Source: an uncultured Candidatus Melainabacteria bacterium
GTDB taxonomy: Bacteria > Cyanobacteriota > Vampirovibrionia > Gastranaerophilales > Gastranaerophilaceae
Direction of reading: 5' to 3'
Assembly: GCA_934691935.1 (NCBI GenBank)
Contig: CAKUTH010000002.1
Span: forward strand, 62,001 to 126,000
Length of the DNA stretch: 64,000 bases
In this document: piece after piece, positions 24,975 to 31,676 of the stretch
How the letters are laid out: each line of letters begins with the position of its first letter
Numbering within the stretch: the first letter of the stretch is position 1
Position numbers and translations under genes: made by a program
The notes under the pieces: generated by a model
Seen by the model: the letters and a program-made list of their open reading frames with translations, nothing else
Database searches by the model: none
What the model was told of the DNA's origin: nothing

Positions 24975-25832
24975 TTAGAACGCATTTGCTGGTTTCTTTT
25001 GAGCTGTAGCACCAGGAATTGATTGCCAGTTCGCTGCCATGATTTTTTTGAATGATTTCAATGCTGTATCTTCTAGTTCACCTAGTTCTTCAGCTTCCAT
25101 AATCAATTCTCTCAATGGCAACAATGCTCTTTGATCTCTAAGAACACCCAATGCTGCCGCTGCACCAGCTCTAACGAGTTCATTTTCATTGCGGTTTTTC
25201 ATAACATCAATCAATGCTGGAACCGCTTTTGTATCATTTAACTTACCCAATGAAGTAACCGCATAAATTCTAACGTTTACCCATTCGTCATACAACATAT
25301 TGATAACCTTATCAACAGCTTTTTTGTTGCCGATTTCACCCAATGCACGAGTTGCATCGCATCTTACATTAACTTTTTCGTGATCTAATGATTCCATCAA
25401 AGCATCTGTTGCAACATCACCAATTTCAATCAATGCATCTGTTGCTGTAATACAAACTTGTGGGTTTTCATCATTTAATGCTTCAACAAGTGGTTCAACA
25501 ACAATTTCACCACCCAAACGACCCAACGCACGAGCTGCACGAACTCTAACGTCTACGTTTCTGTCTTCACGTAATGATTCAATCAAGTGTATTGTAGCTT
25601 TGCTATCACCAAGTTCACCAAGTGCACGAGCTGCATAAAGTCTTACAGAACCGTTTTTGTCATGTTTCAATACATCAATTAACGGCTCAACAGCTTTTGA
25701 ATCGCCCATTTCTCCAAGAACACGAGCGGCATTATATCTAACCTTTTCTGAATTGCTTGTTTTCAAATCTACTAATAATTCATCAAAAGATTTTTTAACT
25801 TGTTTTTTCTTGCTGTTCACACTAATTGTCAT
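24975..25832 (-). CDS. HEAT-repeat (PBS-lyase-type) protein
   Basis: About 285 residues built almost wholly of roughly 31-residue HEAT-like repeats: VRYNAARVLGEMGDSKAVEPL, VRLYAARALGELGDSKA, VRVRAARALGRLGGE and further copies ending with AGAAAALGVLRDQRAL. This repeat type is frequent in cyanobacterial phycobilin lyases (CpcE/F) and in scaffold proteins; with no phycobilisome genes here, a scaffolding role is more likely. Start ATG 25832 has GGAG 7 nt upstream. It follows the histidine kinase on the same strand after a 290-bp AT-rich gap with no gene, so it may be part of the same signalling module. Confidence 0.88.
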   Translation of the reverse strand: MTISVNSKKKQVKKSFDELLVDLKTSNSEKVRYNAARVLGEMGDSKAVEPLIDVLKHDKNGSVRLYAARALGELGDSKATIHLIESLREDRNVDVRVRAARALGRLGGEIVVEPLVEALNDENPQVCITATDALIEIGDVATDALMESLDHEKVNVRCDATRALGEIGNKKAVDKVINMLYDEWVNVRIYAVTSLGKLNDTKAVPALIDVMKNRNENELVRAGAAAALGVLRDQRALLPLRELIMEAEELGELEDTALKSFKKIMAANWQSIPGATAQKKPANAF

Positions 25833-26126
25833 TAAATTTTCTCCTACACACAATATTTAATTCTACTACACGTTATGTTTTAATAAAAACTTTTTGGAAT
25901 AAAATATTGCCTTTTTTACCTACTTTTGTTAACTTTGTTTAACAATTCAATTTAGTGTCGTTATTTTTAAGGGTAAAACAAACACTTTATATTTTAAATA
26001 TAACATATTTTTTATCGTTTGTCTTTATTTTGAACAAAATTTCCTCAAAAGCCCAAGTTTGTTTTTTTAACAATTAGTGTCTTTCAATTATATATAGGCA
26101 AAATTTTTAATAAAAATTCATAATTA

Positions 26127-27758
26127 CTACCCACCATAGATAGTAACAACAAACTCACTACCCTTGCCTAACTCACTATTCACAGTAATTTTGCCTTTAT
26201 GTTTCTCTATAATCTTATTACAAATAGCCAATCCAAGCCCTGTTCCAACTCCCAAACTTTTTGTCGTAAAACCTACTGTAAATATCTTGTCGAGCAGGTT
26301 TGCAGGTATTCCTTGTCCATCATCTTTTATCTTTACAATCAAATATTCATCTTTGTATTCTGTAGAAATTGTAATCGTACCTTTATTTTCAATTGCCTGA
26401 CATGCATTTATTAATATATTAGTAAATACTTGATTTAACATATTTGGAAAGCATTTGATAGTCGGGATTTCGCCGTAATTTTTAATGACGTTAATTCTGT
26501 TTTTTGTTTCATGCCTGATTAACGCCAAAGTCAAATCCAACTCTTTGTTTATATCTGCTTCTTGGAGTTCTGCCTCATCCAATCGAACAAATTTTTTCAA
26601 AGAAGTTACAATATTACTAATTCTGTTTATCGCCTCTTTATCAACTTCATTTATGTCCGTCAAAATTTCTTTCACATCGCTGTTTTCCATTGTTTGGAGC
26701 AACTTTTCGACTATTCCATTATTTGATTTTATTGACGCGGCTGGAGTATTAATCTCATGCGCAACACCTGCAGCCAAATGACCAAGCGATGCCATTTTTT
26801 CAGAATTAATAAGTTGCAATTGAGTTTCCTTCAATTCTTTAATTGCCCTAACGTTTTTTTGATACAATTCTGCAGTTGTAATCGCGTTAGCCAATTGAAG
26901 TGAAATTGCCTCAAGAATTTCCATTTCTTCAAACATTTCTCGTTTTTGATAACTAAGCAAAACTATTACGCCTTTTAAGTTTTGGGTATGATGAACAGGA
27001 ACAATTATTCTTAAGACAGGTTGTTTAAAAGGTTTTGCTCCAATATATTCAAGCAAAACATTTGATACCAAAACCTCTCTATTTTCAATAGTTTCCATTG
27101 TTTTTTCATCAAAATTTATTTTATCTGTAGATTTTTTACCACCGTACACTTCTTCAATCAGAAAGGAGTTTTCATCAGATTTTGCATAATACGCTTTATA
27201 TGCTCCAAACATAACCGCCAACTCTTTCAATGCGGAATTTATAATTTGAGAAAGGTCAAGACTTTCTCTGATATTATTAGAAACCTTATTTATGAGAGCA
27301 ATTCTAATTGCCTGACTTTGCGCTTTTTGTTTAATTTTTTGCAAATCTTCATTTTCTTGTTTCAATTCATCAATTTTTTTACGCAAATTTTCATTTTCTT
27401 TATTAATATCACCGAGCTTGCTTTGCGCACTAACGTCAGTGAAAAACATTATCGTATAATTGCCCTTTTTCAGAGCTTGTAAATCATAATAAAAAATTCT
27501 ATTCAATTCAGATTGATAAGAAATTCGTGCGAAAAAATCCTCTTTTGAATTAAGCGCATGATATATAGGAGAATAGATTTCGATACTTTCTACATCAAGA
27601 GGACAAATTTCGAAACTGGAATTATGTGACATTTTTTTCAGGCTTGCAAAACTTTTAAACCACCTTTTGAAAGTGTGGTTTCTATAGACGACATCGCCTT
27701 TCTTATTAACAATTAATACAGCATCCCTAAACTGCCTGAAAAAATCAAACTTTTTCAT
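26127..27758 (-). CDS. Cytoplasmic sensor histidine kinase (PAS-GAF-HisKA-HATPase)
   Basis: About 543 residues, no membrane spans. Order: PAS-like sensor (about 1-105; DAVLIVNKKGDVVYRN), a coiled coil (NKENENLRKKIDELKQENED), a GAF-like domain (about 150-300), an H-box with the phospho-acceptor in SLGHLAAGVAHEINTPAAS, N-box FTNILINACQAIEN, and G boxes DDGQGIP and TGLGLAICNKI. Signals to a response regulator; the two NarL-type regulators at 28849-30144 are obvious candidate partners. The open frame starts earlier, but ATG 27758 is chosen: TATAAT lies 6 nt before it and falls within the extra codons. Upstream lies the type I TA locus. Confidence 0.9.
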   Translation of the reverse strand: MKKFDFFRQFRDAVLIVNKKGDVVYRNHTFKRWFKSFASLKKMSHNSSFEICPLDVESIEIYSPIYHALNSKEDFFARISYQSELNRIFYYDLQALKKGNYTIMFFTDVSAQSKLGDINKENENLRKKIDELKQENEDLQKIKQKAQSQAIRIALINKVSNNIRESLDLSQIINSALKELAVMFGAYKAYYAKSDENSFLIEEVYGGKKSTDKINFDEKTMETIENREVLVSNVLLEYIGAKPFKQPVLRIIVPVHHTQNLKGVIVLLSYQKREMFEEMEILEAISLQLANAITTAELYQKNVRAIKELKETQLQLINSEKMASLGHLAAGVAHEINTPAASIKSNNGIVEKLLQTMENSDVKEILTDINEVDKEAINRISNIVTSLKKFVRLDEAELQEADINKELDLTLALIRHETKNRINVIKNYGEIPTIKCFPNMLNQVFTNILINACQAIENKGTITISTEYKDEYLIVKIKDDGQGIPANLLDKIFTVGFTTKSLGVGTGLGLAICNKIIEKHKGKITVNSELGKGSEFVVTIYGG

Positions 27759-27764
27759 GACACT

Positions 27765-27770
27765 ATTATA
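27765..27770 (-). promoter_or_regulatory. -10 box, predicted leaderless (histidine kinase)
   Basis: TATAAT on the minus strand, exactly 6 nt before ATG 27758. Confidence 0.6.
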
Positions 27771-27821
27771 TTTCAATCAACCGACTCTGGCAATTTGTAA
27801 AATATATTGTAAACTATGGAC

Positions 27822-27850
27822 TTGACAAAACATGAAAAATCGTAAATAAT
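27822..27850 (+). promoter_or_regulatory. Promoter of antitoxin-like RNA 1
   Basis: TTGACA (27822-27827), 17-bp spacer, AATAAT (27845-27850). The spacer ends in AAAAATCGTA, as in the other two copies. The predicted start is 7 nt on, at the G of GUAGGG. Confidence 0.75.
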
Positions 27851-27856
27851 GAAAGT

Positions 27857-27970
27857 GTAGGGCGAGAGCCTTTAACTTAAACTCACTAAAGGCTCTGCTT
27901 CGCACCCTACGACTGAATTTTTAATGCTATTACTGTAATTGCAAATGAGAGTAATAGCATTATTATTTTA
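27857..27970 (+). ncRNA. Antisense RNA 1 of a type I toxin-antitoxin-like locus
   Basis: Predicted about 110-nt RNA. An outer GUAGGG (27857-27862)/CCCUAC (27905-27910) pairing encloses a perfect 10-bp stem AGAGCCUUUA (27865-27874)/UAAAGGCUCU (27887-27896). A 12-bp terminator stem follows, AATGCTATTACT (27923-27934) with AGTAATAGCATT (27950-27961), then ATTATTTTA. The RNA is antisense to the whole hydrophobic mini-ORF at 27907-27978 except its first codons. The inner stem covaries with those of copies 2 and 3. Confidence 0.7.
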
Positions 27971-27978
27971 TCAATCAT
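27907..27978 (-). CDS. Hydrophobic 23-residue peptide, putative type I toxin
   Basis: ATG 27978 to TAG 27907 encodes 23 residues: a short charged start (MIDK), a continuous hydrophobic stretch of about 15 residues (IIMLLLSFAITVIAL), and a basic/polar end (KIQS), the profile of a single membrane-spanning toxin such as the Ibs, TxpA or Fst peptides. AAAGGAGGG gives a very strong Shine-Dalgarno 9 nt upstream. It has its own promoter (28060-28087), and the coding DNA is covered by the opposing RNA 1. Not similar enough to name a family; function is inferred from architecture. Confidence 0.65.
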   Translation of the reverse strand: MIDKIIMLLLSFAITVIALKIQS

Positions 27979-28059
27979 AGTTTTCAGCCCTCCTTTCGTC
28001 CAATTTCTTCGAAAATTGCGTGTGACGTGGTGGCAGTGTGCCGAACCCTACATTATGTT

Positions 28060-28087
28060 ATTATACAGCAATAATGTTTTTTGTAAA
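28060..28087 (-). promoter_or_regulatory. Promoter of the putative toxin mRNA 1
   Basis: On the minus strand TTTACA (complement of 28082-28087), 16-bp spacer, TATAAT (28060-28065). It gives a leader of about 75 nt that begins near UGUAGGG (complement of 28046-28052), which can pair with CCCUACA beyond the ORF (complement of 27856-27862). The leader also has a CAAUUU/AAAUUG hairpin ahead of the Shine-Dalgarno. Confidence 0.65.
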
Positions 28088-28125
28088 TATTATTAATACC
28101 CCAAATAAAAACAAAAAGAATAGAC

Positions 28126-28154
28126 TTGACAAAATATGAAAAATCGTAAATAAT
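28126..28154 (+). promoter_or_regulatory. Promoter of antitoxin-like RNA 2
   Basis: TTGACA (28126-28131), 17-bp spacer, AATAAT (28149-28154), nearly identical in sequence to the promoters of RNA 1 and RNA 3. Confidence 0.75.
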
Positions 28155-28160
28155 ACGAAT

Positions 28161-28272
28161 GTAGGGGGAACCCTAACAAAGTTCAGTTTCGTTAGAGTTC
28201 CACTTCATACCTACATTGTGATTAGTGCTAAAATTAATTTAGCTAAAAGCTCTAGTATAACTAGGGCTTATG
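28161..28272 (+). ncRNA. Antisense RNA 2 (orphan antitoxin-like)
   Basis: Starts at GUAGGG. An 8-bp outer stem AATGTAGG (28158-28165; its first bases precede the predicted start)/CCTACATT (28210-28217) encloses GGAAC/GTTCC and CTAAC/GTTAG helices. It ends with the terminator-like AGCTCTAGT-ATA-ACTAGGGCT (28248-28268), identical to copy 3 but followed by a poorer T run. The opposing peptide frame has lost its start (next entry), so this RNA has no intact local target. Confidence 0.65.
28211..28267 (-). pseudogene. Truncated hydrophobic-peptide ORF (toxin remnant 2)
   Basis: The minus-strand frame from codon GCC 28267 to TAG 28211 reads ALVILELLAKLILALITM, matching residues 11 onward of the 32-residue peptide at 60949-61047. 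A TAA precedes it directly and no start codon or Shine-Dalgarno is present; the sequence upstream is instead the end of the pentapeptide gene (stop at 28279). It appears to be a toxin gene that lost its 5' half. Confidence 0.7.
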
Positions 28273-28278
28273 TTATTT

Positions 28279-28809
28279 CTACCAATCAGAAGATACTTCG
28301 TCTTCATCATCTTGCAATGATGACAAATCTTTGTGACCAGTACCGTCAAAATCTTCAGGCAACATATCTTCATCAGGCCAAACTGTATCTTCATCATATC
28401 TTGACGCATTTAGATTAACAGAGGCTGTCAAATCCGAATTACTCAAATCTGTTTCAGACAAAATACATCCTGCCATATCTGCATCAGAAAAGTTACAGTA
28501 AGTCATCTGTGCATAACTACAATCTGCACCTGACAAAAGTGCGTCAGTAAAATCACATTCCAAAACGCCTGCTCTTGTAAAATCTACAGAAGTTAAATCT
28601 GTATTTGAAAAATTAACAAAACTCAAACTACAATCAGCAAAAGAACTTGAATTCAAATCTGCATCCGAAAAATCTATTTCTGAAAGATTTATCCCTGAAA
28701 AATCTACTTCTGACAAATCAACTTCATCTTGTTCTGCTTTCCACTCATTAAATTTTTCTGGATGTTTCTTCAACAACACTACCAATTCTTCTTTTGTATA
28801 ATCAATCAT
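28279..28809 (-). CDS. Pentapeptide-repeat protein
   Basis: A 176-residue protein. Residues about 25-130 are pentapeptide repeats of the A(D/N)LXX type (FSGINLSEIDFSDADLNSS, FSDADMAGCILSETDLSNSDL), which fold as a right-handed four-sided beta helix. The N-terminal 25 residues form a helical cap (YTKEELVVLLKKHPEKFNEW); the C-terminal 40 residues are very acidic (DEDTVWPDEDMLPEDFDGTG, DDEDEVSSDW). Such proteins include DNA-mimics that protect gyrase, but many have no known role. It follows the NarL-type regulator by 39 nt. Its 3' end abuts TA remnant 2, suggesting a recombination junction. Shine-Dalgarno AAAGG precedes the ATG. Confidence 0.88.
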   Translation of the reverse strand: MIDYTKEELVVLLKKHPEKFNEWKAEQDEVDLSEVDFSGINLSEIDFSDADLNSSSFADCSLSFVNFSNTDLTSVDFTRAGVLECDFTDALLSGADCSYAQMTYCNFSDADMAGCILSETDLSNSDLTASVNLNASRYDEDTVWPDEDMLPEDFDGTGHKDLSSLQDDEDEVSSDW

Positions 28810-28848
28810 TTATTTTACCTTTCACTTTTATTTATAATAATCATAAAA

Positions 28849-29445
28849 TTAGTTATTATTTTGCAAATACCCTGAAACGAGTACTGCTTGCGTTCTGTTT
28901 GCTACTTTCAATTTTTTGAAAATACTATTGAGATGTGTTTTTACTGTCACTTCTCTCACAAACATTTTATCCGCAATTTCTTTATTTGAAAACCCTTGCG
29001 ACACGAGTTTTAAAACTTCTTTTTCTTTTGCCGTCAAAGGTGCTAATACATCACCTTTTTTTGCAGTTGTTTCTTTTTGGGGTTTTGAACGCCTTAATAC
29101 TGCTTCCATGCGGGCTAACAAATTCGGCAATACAAAAGGTTTTACGACATAATCATCCGCTCCGTTCTTCAAACCAAAAACCATTTTTTGGTCTTGATTT
29201 ATCGCCGTAAGCATTATGACAGGTAAATGTTTTGTATTTTCATCTGAACGAATTGCTTTTAAAGTTTGCCAACCGTCCATATTAGGCATCATAACATCAA
29301 GAAGGACAATGTCAAATATTTTACCTTGCTCCAAACTCCTAAGCGCCTGAACACCGTCATTAACAGCTTCTACTTCATAGCCATAAAACGGCAGGGCGTC
29401 TTTGAGATATTTAGAATTGTCATCTACTAACAAAACGTTTGGCAA
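28849..29445 (-). CDS. NarL/LuxR-family response regulator
   Basis: 198 residues: receiver domain 1-120 with acidic pair DD (8-9), phospho-acceptor Asp50 (DIVLLDVMMPNMDGW), switch Thr80 and Lys102 (VVKPF), a short linker, and a LuxR-type HTH (about 133-195; LTAKEKEVLKLVSQGFSNKEIADKMFVREVTVKTHLNSI). A DNA-binding transcription factor activated by phosphorylation. It starts with TTG 29445, supported by AAAGGAG 5 nt upstream. Part of the minus-strand chain HD-GYP, TPR, regulator, regulator, pentapeptide. The nearby histidine kinase is a candidate partner. Confidence 0.92.
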   Translation of the reverse strand: MPNVLLVDDNSKYLKDALPFYGYEVEAVNDGVQALRSLEQGKIFDIVLLDVMMPNMDGWQTLKAIRSDENTKHLPVIMLTAINQDQKMVFGLKNGADDYVVKPFVLPNLLARMEAVLRRSKPQKETTAKKGDVLAPLTAKEKEVLKLVSQGFSNKEIADKMFVREVTVKTHLNSIFKKLKVANRTQAVLVSGYLQNNN

Positions 29446-29496
29446 AACTTCTCCTTTGTTATCTTGATAAATAATTTATATCGGGCAAATTCATTT

Positions 29497-30144
29497 TTAT
29501 ACGATTTTGTATTTTAAGGCTTTTAAAGCAGCTTGAAGTCTATCGTCAACTTCCAATTTTTGTAATATGTTTGCAACGTGAGCTTTTGTTGTATTAATAC
29601 TTATCACAAGGATTTGAGCAATTTCCATGTTGCTATATCCTTCGGTCATAAGTTTCAAAATTTGTGCTTCACGTGCAGTCAAATCATATTCCTTACTTCT
29701 GTCCTCTGTTTCTACAGACATAGAGTTTGCACTTGCTCGCAAAACGATATGGGCAATACTTGGATCAAACCAAGCCGCACCATCTGCAACAGATTGAACA
29801 ACTTGTATCAATCTTTTAGGATTAATTTCTTTTGAACAGTAAGCATTTGCACCAGCTTTCAAACTGTTTAAAACTTCTTTTTCATCATTATGAGAAGTCA
29901 AAATAATGATTTTCACATCTTTATCATGTTCTCTAATATAACGAGTTGCTTCAATACCGTTCATATTTGGCAACCCCAAATCCATGATTACTATATTGAT
30001 TTTATTATCATTGAAAATTTTTATTGCCATTTCTGCAGAATCCGCTTCATAAATGTTTTCAACGTAATCCACACCTTCAAATGTTGTTTTTAGTCCAAAT
30101 CTTGTCAATTCGTGGTCTTCAACAATCAATATATTTTGCTTCAT
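29497..30144 (-). CDS. NarL/LuxR-family response regulator
   Basis: 215 residues: receiver with ED (9-10), Asp55 (IVIMDLGLPNMNG), Thr83 and Lys105, then a LuxR HTH (about 148-210; LTAREAQILKLMTEGYSNMEIAQILVIS). The ATG at 30144 overlaps the stop of the TPR gene by 4 nt (ATGA type), so the two are translationally coupled, a hint that the TPR protein acts in the same pathway. Distinct from the regulator at 28849: the receivers are only distantly similar, so it is not a recent duplication. Confidence 0.92.
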   Translation of the reverse strand: MKQNILIVEDHELTRFGLKTTFEGVDYVENIYEADSAEMAIKIFNDNKINIVIMDLGLPNMNGIEATRYIREHDKDVKIIILTSHNDEKEVLNSLKAGANAYCSKEINPKRLIQVVQSVADGAAWFDPSIAHIVLRASANSMSVETEDRSKEYDLTAREAQILKLMTEGYSNMEIAQILVISINTTKAHVANILQKLEVDDRLQAALKALKYKIV

Positions 30145-31667
30145 ATTTCCAATTCCTCTTTCGCAGGTTGATAATCAGGGTTTATAGTTAATGATTTTTT
30201 GAAATAATCTGAACCGTCACGTCCTTGTTTTTTTGCTAACAGTCCTTGATAATAGTAATATCTAAAATCATTTTCGTCAATATAGTTTGCAATTGCCAAA
30301 TATTTCTTTGCATCTCTAAAATTTTGATGTTCAATCGCATATCTGCCCAAATCAATCCAAGCATCCTTAAAGTTCGGATTTATAGAAATTGCTTTTTTCA
30401 AATATACCAATTCTTTAGATTTGTCGCTCAATGCAATCTTGTAATATGCGACATAGCAATTATTATAAGTTTTTAATAGTCTTTCGTAAATATCAAGAGC
30501 TTTTTTTGTTTTGCCTAACTGTTCATAGGTCTGTGCAATTCTCACTGAGCTATCAAATGATGATTTGTCACTACTTTCAGCTTTTTGATAATATTTTAAT
30601 GCTGATTTAAAATCTTTTCCTCTATAATTCAAATCACCCAAAACCAAAAGTGCCTGCGTGTTGTTAGAATCAATTTTATAGGCTTTTTGCGCAGAATCCT
30701 GAGCTTTTTCAAATTCATTCATATCAAAGTAAACCCTTGATAGCAAAGCATAAACGTCCTTGTTAAACTTCTTTTTCGTCGTGAATGCACCCTGCAAAGT
30801 TCTTACAGACTTGGCTAATTCGTTTTCATAATAGTAATAATATCCAAGGTGATACATTTTTTCAGAATAATTTTTGTTTGATTTATACAAAACAAATTGT
30901 TCTAAAGAATTAATTTTTCTTGTAAAATCTGTTGAATAAAGCGGTTGAGATTTCATATAATCAACTATTTTTAACGCATTTTTAGATTTTTTACCTTGAG
31001 ATAAAATTTCAGCCTTCAACTTTTTATAATTCAGGTTTTGCTGATTCAAATTTATCGCACTATCAATGTATATTTCTGCATTGACAAAATCATTCGATTT
31101 CAAATATCCGAGCGCTACAATATAATTTGCATAGTCAGAATCACTGAGTAGTGCGGTATTTTTAACCAATTCCAAAGTCGCCTCTTTACTTTGGTCATTA
31201 TACATTATATTAGAGAAAACTTCTCCAAGATAAATTTCGTCGTCTTTTTTAAGTTTTCTTGACGGATAATAGTAAGTTTTCATATCCTCAACAACGACAT
31301 CAGACAAATTTTTATCGTCAATTTTTGAAATAGCCAAATCAGACAGATTAAAAAATCCTATATCTGCCATCCTCTGAGCAAGTTGGGCATAGGCATAATC
31401 GCTATCATCCATTGTATCAATCAAAATTTTAAAATCATTATAAGCTGATTTTACGTTACTTTGCATAAATCTTTCAAACGCAAAAACATACTGATTATGC
31501 AGACTATTATGCGTTAAAACAGCTTTTTTCACAGGGATTGCGATAGTGTTAGAAGAAATTGGCATAGGTGAAAACGGAGTTGCAGGCATAATAGCATCAA
31601 ATCCATCCGCCAAAACACTCGTCGGAATAAATAAAACTGTTGAAATTATACAAAAAATTTTTTTCAT
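30141..31667 (-). CDS. Secreted/periplasmic TPR-repeat protein
   Basis: 508 residues with a clear Sec signal peptide (MKKIFCIISTVLFIPTSVLA, cleavage near residue 20). The rest is helical and contains at least six tetratricopeptide repeats, most obvious from about residue 290 (ALLSRVYFDMNEFEKAQDSA, ALLVLGDLNYRGKDFKSALK, AYYKIALSDKSKELVYLKKA, IDLGRYAIEHQNFRDAKKYL). A protein-protein scaffold outside the cytoplasm. It lies 9 nt after the HD-GYP gene and overlaps the next regulator by 4 nt, so it belongs to one operon. Confidence 0.88.
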   Translation of the reverse strand: MKKIFCIISTVLFIPTSVLADGFDAIMPATPFSPMPISSNTIAIPVKKAVLTHNSLHNQYVFAFERFMQSNVKSAYNDFKILIDTMDDSDYAYAQLAQRMADIGFFNLSDLAISKIDDKNLSDVVVEDMKTYYYPSRKLKKDDEIYLGEVFSNIMYNDQSKEATLELVKNTALLSDSDYANYIVALGYLKSNDFVNAEIYIDSAINLNQQNLNYKKLKAEILSQGKKSKNALKIVDYMKSQPLYSTDFTRKINSLEQFVLYKSNKNYSEKMYHLGYYYYYENELAKSVRTLQGAFTTKKKFNKDVYALLSRVYFDMNEFEKAQDSAQKAYKIDSNNTQALLVLGDLNYRGKDFKSALKYYQKAESSDKSSFDSSVRIAQTYEQLGKTKKALDIYERLLKTYNNCYVAYYKIALSDKSKELVYLKKAISINPNFKDAWIDLGRYAIEHQNFRDAKKYLAIANYIDENDFRYYYYQGLLAKKQGRDGSDYFKKSLTINPDYQPAKEELEI

Positions 31668-31676
31668 TAACCCTCT

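Noticed and set aside
25854..26126. Possible small gene between the HEAT protein and kinase genes
   Set aside because: Very AT-rich, no ORF with a Shine-Dalgarno; it probably holds only the HEAT gene promoter and leader.
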